From JBAPRR01 sp049281195 (GTDB lineage Bacteria > Actinomycetota > Acidimicrobiia > Acidimicrobiales > CAVXTF01), in NCBI GenBank assembly GCA_049281195.1, contig JBAPRR010000250.1:1-59584 (forward strand): a DNA stretch of 59,584 bases, in the 5' to 3' direction. Positions 8,667 to 17,456 of the stretch are shown one piece after another. Numbering within the stretch: the first letter of the stretch is position 1; each line of letters opens with the position of its first letter. The position numbers and the translations under genes are program-made. A model generated the notes under the pieces. The model was given only the letters and a program-made list of their open reading frames with translations, ran no database searches and was not told the DNA's origin.

Positions 8667-9173
8667 GTGGCAAATCCGAGGAACAAGCGCTCGAGAACCA
8701 AGCCGGCCGATGCCAGGGGAAGACTGCGTCGCGGTCGCCCGAAGGTATGCCTGGTCTGCAGCGAGCGCATCGAGTACGTCGACTACAAGAACTCTGCTTT
8801 TCTCCGTCGGTTCATGAGTGACAGAGGAAAGATCAAGTCGCGCGCCAACACAGGAACCTGCGTCCAGCACCAGCACGAGGTTGCGATCGCCATCAAGAAC
8901 GCACGTGAGGTTGCACTGCTGCCGTATGCCGTGAGGACGATGGCGGCGGACAAAGGCGCAGGCCGACGCGGTCGCGGGCCTGGAGGTCCGGGACGCGGTG
9001 ATAGGCCGCCCCCCGGCCGGCCTCGTGATGACGCCGCCGACGAGACCACCGAGCTCGCGGCTGAAGACTTTGCCGGTGGCGAAGCCGCCCTGGAAGCAGG
9101 CGAGGGATCGGAGCTCACCCCCTCGGTGTTCAGCGCGGACGGCGCCACTGAGGACTCAGCAGACTCGGAGTAG
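8667..9173 (+). CDS. rpsR: 30S ribosomal protein bS18 with long RG-rich/acidic C-terminal tail
   Basis: 168 aa, twice the usual length of S18 (about 75-90). Residues 26-90 are a clear S18 domain: VCLVCSERIEYVDYKN, FLRRFMSDRGKI and TGTCVQHQHE. The zinc-type cysteines (28, 31, 65) and a His at 68 are present. After residue 90 comes a Gly/Arg/Pro-rich stretch (GRRGRGPGGPGRGDRPPPG) and then an acidic Ala/Glu/Asp tail to the end. The GTG start at 8667 has AGGAAAG upstream. It is not in the usual rpsF-ssb-rpsR-rplI cluster; its neighbours are an SDR and a beta-helix protein. It may be the only S18 or a second, zinc-type paralogue; the window cannot tell. Confidence 0.88.
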   Translation: MANPRNKRSRTKPADARGRLRRGRPKVCLVCSERIEYVDYKNSAFLRRFMSDRGKIKSRANTGTCVQHQHEVAIAIKNAREVALLPYAVRTMAADKGAGRRGRGPGGPGRGDRPPPGRPRDDAADETTELAAEDFAGGEAALEAGEGSELTPSVFSADGATEDSADSE

Positions 9174-9182
9174 CTCTGGTAA

Positions 9183-9207
9183 GCCCGGGATAGTTTTAAG
9201 CCCGGGC
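9183..9207 (+). terminator. hairpin downstream of the S18 gene
   Basis: GCCCGGG (9183-9189) pairs with CCCGGGC (9201-9207) across an 11-base AT-rich loop, ten bases after the S18 stop. No U-run follows, so it may be a weak terminator or a 3' stabilising hairpin. Confidence 0.5.
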
Positions 9208-9702
9208 GCACAGAGCTACACCTGGCGGTAACGTCAAAATCGCACAGAGCATTTCTTCCCGAAGGTCGCGCGCGCCTGTGGTCATCCTTTGCGGCTGTGT
9301 ATCGGGAGAGAGTCCACGAACGTCTTCGTTACTTTCTGTGTTGCTGGTGTGGCAGTGGTCGAAGGAAACGTCACCTTTTGAATCGACACCGCGCCGTCAC
9401 AGATGGGGTGTCTGAGAGCCATCAAGCCTGCTCAGAGCTTAGAATTGACTACAGAGACCGAGAAAACGAGTGGACGTAACGTCGGATACCGCCGGTGGCC
9501 GTGTGCAGTCGGCTGTTGTCGAATCCTATTTATCACCCGTGACAGAAATACCCAACAATGGCGATGGTTCTCTGCACGGATTTCCCCTAACGTCGACGTC
9601 GGACTAGGCGGAATCTGTCATCGCGCGGCTGAGGCTGGAATCAGCTGGTGGCGGCTCCCTGCCTGCATCCAGAACATTCGACGACTAGTTGGGGAGTACT
9701 GA
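9208..9702. other. long intergenic region, no gene recognised
   Basis: About 500 bases between the S18 hairpin and the beta-helix gene. It is less GC-rich than its surroundings, with AT-rich patches around 9360-9380 and 9525-9555. All frames are broken within about 100 codons and none has a good ribosome binding site or codon pattern. I tried to fit c-di-AMP and c-di-GMP riboswitch patterns, which often precede secreted cell-wall proteins in actinobacteria, and did not find a match. The last 15 bases hold a good ribosome binding site (GGGGAG) for the gene at 9703. It probably contains the promoter and a long 5' leader of that gene. Confidence 0.5.
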
Positions 9703-11580
9703 ATGAGTCTCAAATTCCTTCGCCGGGCTTCTGGCCGGGCGCTTCTCGTTGGAGCCATGTCTTTGGGCATGTCTGCAACGGTCGTTGGAGCGGCCGCATC
9801 GGCTGCCTCAGCGACGACGGGCACGGGCAATAACTGGTATGTGTCGACTACGGGGACCAACGCGGGCAACAACTGCTCCACGAAGACCAACCCGTGCGCC
9901 ACGATCAACTACGCCCTGGCCGAGCAGGCAGCAGAGGACGTAACGGGAAAGGTTCACGTCGCAGCTGGTACTTACCAGCAGCAGGTCGCCGCCAGCCGGA
10001 GCAACAGTGGGGTAACCCTCGTTGGTGCTGCGACCGGAACGACGACCATCGAACCTCCGTCAAGCGGCCTGGCGAGTGACACCGACACCGACGGCTCCTA
10101 CCCGCAGTTCTACGTCATCGACGTTGGTCCGGGAACGAGCAATTTCAAGATCAAGAACATCACAGTCAACGGCTTGAACGCTCAGTCGTTCTACGACTCA
10201 GATGGCGATGGATGTGGCCAGGACCCTGTCGGCATCTACTACCACGAAGCCACCGGCTCGATCACCAACACGTCGATCACCGGGGTCGATCTGCCGGCTG
10301 ACCTCTTCGGTTGCCAGGGTGGTCAGGACGTGTACGTGAACAGCACGAGCTCGGACACGGCGAACGTCACCATGACCAACCTGAACATCACAGCCACGGC
10401 ATTCGTGAGCGCCACCAAGGCAGACCTGCCTGCGGCCACCTACAACAACGACATCCTTCCTGTGAAGAAGGAGCCGGTCGGATGGACTGGCGGGACGATC
10501 CTCGTGAACGGTTATGCGGTGACTGCCACCCCCGACGGGTCGAAGAACCTCTTCATCACGGGCACGACGCCGACCGACTCTCCGAGTGGGTCGACCGTCA
10601 ACTACAACCCGCTGTCTGCCGCCTACGACAAGAACGGCATCACCTGTGACGACAACTGGACCACGTGCTCGATCAGTGGTTCGACCATCCAGGGCCTCGG
10701 TCCGAACAACCTGGTCGGCCAGAACGGGATCCAGGCTTTCGGCGCCGCATCAGTCACCCTGAACGGCAACGTCATCTCGGGCAACACCTATACGGGTGGC
10801 GGTGACGGAAACTCAGCTTCCGGAATCCTGCTCCTCAACAATGGCCCGACCACCGTGGAGAACAACACAGTCAGCGCCAGCGATGTCGGCATTTACGCCG
10901 GCGAAGTTGCAGCGTTCGGTCTCGTGTACTCCCCGGCAGGAACCTGGACCATCAACCACAACACCGTTGCGGGCGCCACCTCTGATGGTGCGTCGAACCA
11001 GCAGGACGGTTATGGCGAGGGCATCCAGCTGGACAGCACTACCAACAACGTTCAGGTGACCGACAACAACGTGTCCGGTAGTGCACAGTCGGGCATCCTG
11101 CTCACGGGCGTGACCGGTGCCACCATCGGTGGTGCGGGTTCCGACCAGGGCAACACTGTGACCGGTATCGGCACTGACGCCGGCATCGTCGTCGGCGGTC
11201 CGGGAACGGAGTGCGAGTACGCGTACGGAAACAGCTGCCAGCCGACCGAAGACAACTCCGAGCAGTACTCGAGCACGTCGGACACCATCACCGACAACAG
11301 CTCGAGTGGGAGTGGAATCGGAGTTGTGGTCGAGGGGAATTACGACCCGTCGATCGTGGGACCCTCTGACCCCGATGCCGCTTACGGCAACGACTTCGAG
11401 GGCAACGTCTGGAGCGGCAACCTGGTCGCCGGAGTCGCTGACTTCAGTGGTTACGGTGCAAGCACTCCCCCGAGCAACTCCTACGGAGCGAGCTACGCGG
11501 GAAACTCCTGCACCTTGTCGCCAGGTGGAGCTGCCGGTCTCGCCGGCTACACGGGCAACAGCAACTACTGGTCCTGCTAG
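9703..11580 (+). CDS. secreted right-handed parallel beta-helix protein
   Basis: 625 aa with GGGGAG six bases before the ATG. A Sec signal peptide (basic start, then VGAMSLGMSATVVGAAASA) is followed directly by a mature N terminus NNWYVSTTGTNAGNNC. The sequence then shows the entry segment of pectin-lyase-fold proteins (NPCATINYALAEQA, KVHVAAGTYQQQV, VTLVGAATGTTTIEPPS) and many short Asn/Thr/Val-rich turns such as VTLNGNVISGNTYTGGG and TTVENNTVSASDVGIYAGE. There is no anchor or catalytic signature, so it could be a surface adhesin, S-layer-like protein or a carbohydrate-active enzyme. A strong terminator follows. The codon choice is tidy and GC-rich, which suggests high expression. Confidence 0.85.
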   Translation: MSLKFLRRASGRALLVGAMSLGMSATVVGAAASAASATTGTGNNWYVSTTGTNAGNNCSTKTNPCATINYALAEQAAEDVTGKVHVAAGTYQQQVAASRSNSGVTLVGAATGTTTIEPPSSGLASDTDTDGSYPQFYVIDVGPGTSNFKIKNITVNGLNAQSFYDSDGDGCGQDPVGIYYHEATGSITNTSITGVDLPADLFGCQGGQDVYVNSTSSDTANVTMTNLNITATAFVSATKADLPAATYNNDILPVKKEPVGWTGGTILVNGYAVTATPDGSKNLFITGTTPTDSPSGSTVNYNPLSAAYDKNGITCDDNWTTCSISGSTIQGLGPNNLVGQNGIQAFGAASVTLNGNVISGNTYTGGGDGNSASGILLLNNGPTTVENNTVSASDVGIYAGEVAAFGLVYSPAGTWTINHNTVAGATSDGASNQQDGYGEGIQLDSTTNNVQVTDNNVSGSAQSGILLTGVTGATIGGAGSDQGNTVTGIGTDAGIVVGGPGTECEYAYGNSCQPTEDNSEQYSSTSDTITDNSSSGSGIGVVVEGNYDPSIVGPSDPDAAYGNDFEGNVWSGNLVAGVADFSGYGASTPPSNSYGASYAGNSCTLSPGGAAGLAGYTGNSNYWSC

Positions 11581-11643
11581 TCAGACCGTGAAAGGACCGG
11601 GAACAGAATCCGGTTCTGAATCAAAGTTAAGTGAAGTGAGAGA

Positions 11644-11669
11644 GCGGGGCCCGCGAGGGCCCCGCTTTT
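11644..11669 (+). terminator. Rho-independent terminator of the beta-helix gene
   Basis: A perfect 9-bp stem GCGGGGCCC/GGGCCCCGC (11644-11652 and 11657-11665) with a GCGA tetraloop is followed by TTTTC. It ends the plus-strand transcript 64 bases after the stop. It also sits between convergent genes, but the minus-strand side lacks a U-run. Confidence 0.9.
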
Positions 11670-11684
11670 CTTGTGCTTTTGTGG

Positions 11685-14600
11685 TCAGTCGCTGAGGTCG
11701 AGGCCCGGCATGGCGAGCTTCACCACGGCGCGGCGCAAGGCCGACTTCGACTCGGCGTCGCCTGTCAGTGCACGCGCCCGCAAGATCAGAACATCGGCCA
11801 GCCCGCCCGGTTCGTAACTGGGCTCCGGAAGCTCGCTCAAGTCTCCGGTCACCATGGCGCGCAACGCCTTTGTGGCCAGGAGAGCCGGCCACGCCTCGAG
11901 GGCCGCGGCTGCTTGGGCGGCGCGCTCTATCCAGGGAAGCGCTTCAGGACCACGACCGCTCACAACGAGCGATATCGCGGGGAACACGTCGCTCAGATCA
12001 CTGATCGGACCGAGCCTCGGCCGCGTGGAGCTCCTAAACCGCGACAGGGCCTCTGCGACCCGTCCCGACAGCGTCAGCTCCGCCTCTACGACCAGTGTGG
12101 CCATCGAGGTGACCGGATCAGAGGATGAATCAGGAGGAAACGGTGGCGTCACTCCCCATTCTCCTTTTGCCATCGTGACCGAGAAGATGGCGGCCCACGC
12201 GAGCCACCGCTCGTTCGGCTTCATCCCGCGCATTATGTGGTCGAGGTTCGCTGTGCACAGAGCTGCTTCTTCGATCCGTCCCGTCATCCGTTCGAGGATC
12301 GCCAGGAGGCTCCACCCCTGAAGAGCGAGGTCGTTCACTCCGAGCTCCTGTGCGAGCTCCGCCATTCGCCTCGTCGTTGCCGCGGCTTCTGTGTATTCGG
12401 GGCCTCCCCCGCAGAAGGTACGGAAGAAGTGGTGCCAGGCGAGGGTGGTGAGAACGGTCATCTCCCTGGATCGGTCGCCAACTATCTCGGCGAATTCGAG
12501 GGCGTCTGCAAGCCACCCCGGAACACGCTTGTCGATCGGACGTACCAGGCAGAGAAACGATGTCGTGGCGATGACGCCGTTTCTGTCGTCAAGGGATTCG
12601 AACAGAGCCAGTGCTTCTTCCAGAGCGACTCCCGCCTCCTCCATGCGACTGAGATAGAAAAGTGCGACACCACTGTTCGCCTTGGCCCAGGCATGCTTTT
12701 CGGCGTTCCCGAGCTCCTTCCAACGCTCGGCCGCCTTCTCGAGCCGGGGCACAGCCCATGCCGGGTCGACGAACATCTGAGATCCTGCCGCGGTGTGGTC
12801 GCGCTCGATGGCCACTGATGGATCTGCCGGGTCGTCTGCAATCTTGGTGAGGGTTTCGAGGGCGTCGTCATTACGACCACACAGCGACTGGGTTCTTGCG
12901 AGCATGAGCAACGCGGAGGTCCGCATGCAGCCGCGATCCACAGCGCGCTCCAAAAGGCGGATCCCGTCGAGGTGCCGCGAGGCGAGCACCATCGCCTCAC
13001 CGGCCTCGGCCAGCGCTTCGGCGGCCTCCGCGGCGACTATGTCGTCATCCGCCAGATAGCCCGCGGCCCGATCGAGATGCCGGGCCTTCTCCTCCGGACG
13101 CTCCGACGTGGTGGCGGCCCGACGATGAAGCTCGCCTCTCACGTTTCGAGGAAGGGTTTCGTACGCCACTTCGCGCAGAAGGGGATCTGCGGCATCGAAC
13201 CTGCCGTCTGTTCCATGCCTCAGAAGTCCGACGTCGGTGAGAGCGCGCAAGGCAAGGGTGGCCTCGGGCGATCCGAGAGCGATTATCTGATCGGTGGTGG
13301 CCGCTTCGCCCAACACCGCGACGTGCTGGACGACGAGCTTCTGCGCGGGGTCAAGAGCATCCAGACGTGCCGCGAGCAGCGCCTGTAGCGATGCGGGAAT
13401 GCTCAGAGCCGGAGCATCTGAGTCTCTGAGCCTGTATTGATCACCCTCTTCTACGAACAGCCCCCTGTCGCGAGCCATCACGAGCAGCTCGCGCAGGTAA
13501 AGGGGGTTCCCGTTCGCCCGCTCGACAAGGAAGTCGATGGACTCGGGGGCGATCTTTTTGTCTCCGGCGAAGGCCGCCACCAGAGCTTTGGCGTCTTGAC
13601 GGCTCAATGCGCCCAGAGGGACCTTCGTGGCCACCGGGAAGCGAGACAACCATTCCGACGGCTCCGAACGTCCCACCAGGACGGTCAGAAGTGGCATGTC
13701 GTCTATCCGATTGGCGATCTCGCTCAGAAGCTCGAGGGTCTGATCCCCGCTTCTGTGCATGTCGTCGATGGCCACGAGAATCGGACGCTCCTGAGATTTT
13801 TCGAACAGGAGGCGGCGAAATGCCCACAGCTGTTCCTGGCGCATCGCAGACGGATCAACTGATTGCAGCGACGGGTCTACGACTCCCGTGGCGGAACGGA
13901 TGCGGGCGTTCACTTCTTCGTCTTCGGCAAGACCGAGTTGGCGTGACACCTCCGCGGCCACACGGGGTCCACCCATCGATCCGTACGCGGGATAAGTCGC
14001 CCGGATCACGGTCCCGTCGCGTTCTGCGGTCTTCAGCAGCTCGCCCAACAGACGGGTCTTTCCACTGCCAGCGTCCCCACATATCAGAACGACATGGGCC
14101 CGGCGGTCGTGACAGACGCGGCGCCATTGAGAGGTGAGGAAAGACAGCTCATCCGAACGCCCGATGAGCGGCGGACCTAACCATTTGTCCGGATCGGCCG
14201 TAAGTCCGCGATCCTCGCGAACTGCGATCGCCTCCCACACCTCGACCGGGTCGCTCTTTCCTTTGAGCAACATCGGACGGCGCTCGCGGAATGTGGCGCT
14301 CCTGTGGGCCAGATCAACGGTCAGGCGCCCGCAGAGCACCTCACCGGCAGTGGCGACCTTCTCCAGACGGGCGGCGACGTTCACCGTGTCACCGATGACG
14401 GTGAAGTCGTTCGCGCGCCCCACGTAAGCGGCCATCAACTCGCCGGAGTTGATGCCGATCGAGAAGGCAAGGTCGCCACCGAGCTCGCGCATGGCCAGTC
14501 CGGCCGCTACCGCTCTGGCTGCATCGTCGTCGTGAGCAACCGGAACGCCGAACACGGCCATCACCGAATCGCCCATGTACCGGTCGACACGACCGCCGTA

Positions 14601-15050
14601 GTCCTGCACCACCTGACTGAGACGGCGGAACGCCGAGTCGACCATGCGCGTGACGAGCTCGGGGTCGGTTCGCTCGGCGAGTGAGGTGAAGCCGACCACG
14701 TCGGCGAAAAGCACCGTTGCGAGCTTGCGCTCCTCCAGGATGCCGCTCTCGTGGACGAATCCGTCCCCGGTGGCGACCGGCGCCCTCTCTGAGGCTTCCT
14801 CGATGGGATCCCCGCCGTCCGGCGCTGGGGAGAGGTCCATACCCGGCCGGGCTAGGAGCAGAGCCCCGCCATCTGCGCCCGACGGGCCGAACGTGGTGAG
14901 GGACGCCCCACACTGCCCGCAGAAGCTCTGGTCGGCACCGTTTTCCTCACCACACGAGGGGCACACCGAGACGGCCAGGTTCGAGCCGCACCGGCCACAG
15001 AAGCGGTACCCGTCGGGATTACCGGCGCCGCACAAGCCACAGGCAGCCAT
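11685..15050 (-). CDS. double zinc ribbon / class III nucleotide cyclase / AAA-type ATPase / TPR protein
   Basis: 1121 aa. Residues 1-50 form two zinc ribbons (Cys 4, 7, 18, 21 and 30, 33, 44, 47). Residues about 108-270 are a class III cyclase domain with both metal Asp (117 in FADVVGFTS, 161 in YMGDS) and GDTVNVAARLE, whose Asp 221, Asn 224 and Arg 228 fit an active adenylate cyclase. From about 300 an ATPase follows with Walker A GDAGSGKT (325-332) and Walker B ILVAIDD (about 424-430). The last 500 residues are helical TPR-like repeats. Such proteins are large cytoplasmic signal sensors that make cAMP or cGMP. Monocistronic; the ATG at 15050 has no clear ribosome binding site. A cyclic-nucleotide-binding protein lies 16 kb away. 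Confidence 0.9.
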   Translation of the reverse strand: MAACGLCGAGNPDGYRFCGRCGSNLAVSVCPSCGEENGADQSFCGQCGASLTTFGPSGADGGALLLARPGMDLSPAPDGGDPIEEASERAPVATGDGFVHESGILEERKLATVLFADVVGFTSLAERTDPELVTRMVDSAFRRLSQVVQDYGGRVDRYMGDSVMAVFGVPVAHDDDAARAVAAGLAMRELGGDLAFSIGINSGELMAAYVGRANDFTVIGDTVNVAARLEKVATAGEVLCGRLTVDLAHRSATFRERRPMLLKGKSDPVEVWEAIAVREDRGLTADPDKWLGPPLIGRSDELSFLTSQWRRVCHDRRAHVVLICGDAGSGKTRLLGELLKTAERDGTVIRATYPAYGSMGGPRVAAEVSRQLGLAEDEEVNARIRSATGVVDPSLQSVDPSAMRQEQLWAFRRLLFEKSQERPILVAIDDMHRSGDQTLELLSEIANRIDDMPLLTVLVGRSEPSEWLSRFPVATKVPLGALSRQDAKALVAAFAGDKKIAPESIDFLVERANGNPLYLRELLVMARDRGLFVEEGDQYRLRDSDAPALSIPASLQALLAARLDALDPAQKLVVQHVAVLGEAATTDQIIALGSPEATLALRALTDVGLLRHGTDGRFDAADPLLREVAYETLPRNVRGELHRRAATTSERPEEKARHLDRAAGYLADDDIVAAEAAEALAEAGEAMVLASRHLDGIRLLERAVDRGCMRTSALLMLARTQSLCGRNDDALETLTKIADDPADPSVAIERDHTAAGSQMFVDPAWAVPRLEKAAERWKELGNAEKHAWAKANSGVALFYLSRMEEAGVALEEALALFESLDDRNGVIATTSFLCLVRPIDKRVPGWLADALEFAEIVGDRSREMTVLTTLAWHHFFRTFCGGGPEYTEAAATTRRMAELAQELGVNDLALQGWSLLAILERMTGRIEEAALCTANLDHIMRGMKPNERWLAWAAIFSVTMAKGEWGVTPPFPPDSSSDPVTSMATLVVEAELTLSGRVAEALSRFRSSTRPRLGPISDLSDVFPAISLVVSGRGPEALPWIERAAQAAAALEAWPALLATKALRAMVTGDLSELPEPSYEPGGLADVLILRARALTGDAESKSALRRAVVKLAMPGLDLSD

Positions 15051-15118
15051 TGAGGGGAAGCGTAGCGATTGGCCGTCGACGACCGATGCGAAGCCCTAGG
15101 GAATTCCCCTGATGGGTG

Positions 15119-15766
15119 CTAGTCCCCGGCCGCGTGCGCTCCGGCAGATGTGTCCACCTCCCAGAGATCCACGATGCTCACGCCCACCGAACCGAGCATG
15201 TGACGCAACACCGGCAGAGAGAGACCGAGGACATTGCTGGGATCACCGTCGATACCGTCGACGAACGGAGCTCCGAGACCGTCGATGCTGAACGCCCCGG
15301 CGAGGCCGAGGGGTTCGCCGCTCGACACATAAGAAGAGATCTCATGCTCGGTAGGTCTGCCGAAGCGCACCACCGTTTGAGCCACCCGGACGATCCGCTC
15401 TGCGTGCGGGCGCCCAGGCACCTGTCGATCGTCGATCAGGCAGTGACCTGTGTAAAGGACGGCGTCACGCCCCCATAGACGTCTCCACATCACCGTGGCC
15501 TCTACGGCAGATCCGGGCTTTCCCAACGGCTCGTCGTCGAGATCCAGCAGGGAGTCACAACCGAGCACCAGACGTCCGGGGCGAAGTGGCGCCACAGCAG
15601 ACGCCTTGCGTTCGGCGAGAACGGCCACGGCATGTGGCGTATCGATCCCGTCAGTCGACTCGTCCACCCCGCTCACCACCACCTCGGGATAGATCGCGGC
15701 CCGGCGTAAAAGGGCGAGTCTGGTCGGTGAACCGGATGCGAGCACGAGACGGTCCGGCAAATTCAC
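15119..15766 (-). CDS. maf: Maf-family nucleotide pyrophosphatase
   Basis: 215 aa. The Maf signature ASGSPTRLALL opens the protein, followed by GVDESTDG, the acidic GCDSLLDLDDEPLGKP segment and YTGHCLI. The family hydrolyses non-canonical or canonical NTPs to NMP and pyrophosphate, as house-cleaning and septum-related proteins. GTG start at 15766, right after the stop of the kinase gene (15768), so the two are co-transcribed. The final ten residues are variable and Ala/Gly-rich. The family call is firm; the nucleotide preference is not visible. Confidence 0.9.
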   Translation of the reverse strand: MNLPDRLVLASGSPTRLALLRRAAIYPEVVVSGVDESTDGIDTPHAVAVLAERKASAVAPLRPGRLVLGCDSLLDLDDEPLGKPGSAVEATVMWRRLWGRDAVLYTGHCLIDDRQVPGRPHAERIVRVAQTVVRFGRPTEHEISSYVSSGEPLGLAGAFSIDGLGAPFVDGIDGDPSNVLGLSLPVLRHMLGSVGVSIVDLWEVDTSAGAHAAGD

Positions 15767-15767
15767 A

Positions 15768-16325
15768 TCAGGCGTGACCGTGATCGCAAGCCCCCTTCGT
15801 CCATGCGGCCCTTACCTGTTCTGCGACCTCGGGGATGTTTACCGGTTGTGAGGTGTCGACCTCGACGAGCGGGCATCCGAGCGCGAGCGGACGTCGGCCC
15901 TCGGAGCGCCATGATTCTGTGAGCTGCTCTCCCTGGAAGTCGGATAGATGACCCTGATGGCGCTCGGGACTGAGTGCCCGGGCACGGTAACGATCCGCGG
16001 CCAGCTCTGTCGGGCATGTGCAGTGGATCTGAATCAGTGGACGACCGAGTGCGAGCAGCTCGGGCTCTGCCACCCCGGGCCAGAAATGAGATTCGAGCAT
16101 GGCTGCCGGCAAGCGGCTCGCCAATGCATACATGACCTTGTGAGAAGCACGTCCCAGGCGCTGCGACCATTCGAGATCGCCGGCCCCGAGAGCGTCGAAG
16201 AGTGCTTCTTTGATCGTGTCTTTCGAGATCAGAGGTATGTCGAGGACGGGCGCGAGCTCGAGGGCGAGGGTCGTCTTGCCACTTCCGGGGAGCCCCGCCA
16301 CGACGATGAGTCCGTCGGTCTCCAC
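15768..16325 (-). CDS. P-loop ATPase/kinase of the zeta-toxin/AAA_33 type
   Basis: 185 aa starting at a GTG (16325). Walker A is GLPGSGKTT near residue 12. ISKDTIKEAL follows, with the Lys/Asp typical of small P-loop kinases that phosphorylate a small molecule, and the rest has the length of an adenylate-kinase-like fold, including an Arg-rich lid (YRARALSPERHQGHLSDF). The substrate is unknown. No antitoxin-like partner adjoins it, so a toxin role is unlikely. Upstream of maf in the same operon and divergent from a methyltransferase. Confidence 0.78.
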   Translation of the reverse strand: METDGLIVVAGLPGSGKTTLALELAPVLDIPLISKDTIKEALFDALGAGDLEWSQRLGRASHKVMYALASRLPAAMLESHFWPGVAEPELLALGRPLIQIHCTCPTELAADRYRARALSPERHQGHLSDFQGEQLTESWRSEGRRPLALGCPLVEVDTSQPVNIPEVAEQVRAAWTKGACDHGHA

Positions 16326-16377
16326 CGGGTGGAGTTTGGCACGTGCGTTCCGGCCGAGGCTGAGCGATCATGGGCGC

Positions 16378-17130
16378 ATGGCGCGGGTCGACTACGACAC
16401 CCAGGCCGAGCAGTACCGGAAAGGCCGCCACGTTCCGATCGAGCACCTGGAGGCGTGGAGGGTGGCACTGGCTGACTTCATCCCGGACAGGGGTAAGCCG
16501 CTCGTGGAGATCGGGTCCGGAACGGGCGTTTGGCTCGAAGCGTTATCCGTCTGGTTCGACTCTCCGGTGATAGGGATCGAACCGTCAGCGGGCATGAGGC
16601 GTCAGGCGGCGGCCCACGGTCTGCAACATTCAGCGTGGGTGGTGCCAGGTGTGGGCGAGGCGATTCCACTCGCGGACCAGAGCTGTTCCGCGGCCTGGAT
16701 GTCCACCGTGATCCATCACCTGAATGACATCGGGTCGTGTGCCCGCGAGCTCGGGCGCGTTCTCGAACCGCGCTCGCATGTCCTTATCCGCAACTCGTTT
16801 CCCGGCCGCCATGAGGAGATCATGCTGTTGCAGTTTTTCGATGGAGCGAGGAGGGTGGCTGACACTTTCCCCACCGTCGACCGCGTCGTGAACGTATTCG
16901 GTCATGCCGGATTCGAGAAGATCGACCTGATCCGGGTTCGCGAGCCGCCACCCGAAAGTCTCACCGCGTTTCGTTCCTGGGTGGTGTCGATGAGGCACAC
17001 CGACTCACTTCTGGGACCGCTCAGAGACGACGAATTCGAACAGGGACTTGCGAGACTCGACAACGCGATCGGATCAGGCGATTTGCCGACGCCACTCGGG
17101 GTCGATCTTCTGGTGCTACAGAAGCACTAG
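16378..17130 (+). CDS. class I SAM-dependent methyltransferase
   Basis: 250 aa from the ATG at 16378; the open frame begins 168 bases earlier, but that part is antisense to the kinase gene. Motif I VEIGSGTGVWLEAL lies near residue 45, motif II GIEPSAGM follows, and MSTVIHHLND and LGRVLEPRSHVLIRN are the later motifs of UbiE/Methyltransf_11 enzymes. Substrate unknown. Its TAG stop (17128-17130) interlocks with the TAG stop of the convergent small protein (17127-17129). Confidence 0.9.
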   Translation: MARVDYDTQAEQYRKGRHVPIEHLEAWRVALADFIPDRGKPLVEIGSGTGVWLEALSVWFDSPVIGIEPSAGMRRQAAAHGLQHSAWVVPGVGEAIPLADQSCSAAWMSTVIHHLNDIGSCARELGRVLEPRSHVLIRNSFPGRHEEIMLLQFFDGARRVADTFPTVDRVVNVFGHAGFEKIDLIRVREPPPESLTAFRSWVVSMRHTDSLLGPLRDDEFEQGLARLDNAIGSGDLPTPLGVDLLVLQKH

Positions 17131-17447
17131 CGCACGTCCACTTCTGTTACCGCTCCACCGGAGACGAACACGTCGAACAACGGCTGTCCCGAGTCGTCGA
17201 GGACCGAGTAATCGTCTTCAGAAAGAGTGGGGAAAATGGCGGCGTGAACGACCCCGAGAGGGGCCTGGCGGGCACGGACGACGTTGTGGGACCGTGCCGC
17301 CGGGTCTCCCTTCGGACATATCTCTATCTCTCTGCCCAGCATGCGGTCGTTGGCGAAGATGACCAACGCACCGGTGGTTCCACCGATGTCTAAAACCGCA
17401 GTCGAACACCGCTCATCCGCGTCACGAGTCGTTTCGGATTCGCACAT
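17127..17447 (-). CDS. small conserved protein, predicted all-beta, downstream of DUF4331
   Basis: 106 aa. It contains TAVLDIGGTTGALVIFA, LGREIEICPKG and FDVFVSGGAVTEVDVR, alternating strands and turns that look like a small beta-sandwich. I recall similar short actinobacterial proteins of unknown function but can name no family. It has no signal peptide. The ATG at 17447 follows the DUF4331 stop by nine bases, so it is the third gene of that operon and may be functionally tied to it. Its stop overlaps the convergent methyltransferase stop. Confidence 0.7.
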   Translation of the reverse strand: MCESETTRDADERCSTAVLDIGGTTGALVIFANDRMLGREIEICPKGDPAARSHNVVRARQAPLGVVHAAIFPTLSEDDYSVLDDSGQPLFDVFVSGGAVTEVDVR

Positions 17448-17456
17448 TTCGGGCCA

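Noticed and set aside
9208..9702. c-di-AMP or c-di-GMP riboswitch before the beta-helix gene
   Set aside because: I could not find the conserved core segments of either class; left as an unexplained leader.
15768..16325. Zeta-type toxin of a toxin-antitoxin pair
   Set aside because: It is a P-loop kinase, but its partners are maf and a methyltransferase and no small antitoxin gene lies beside it.
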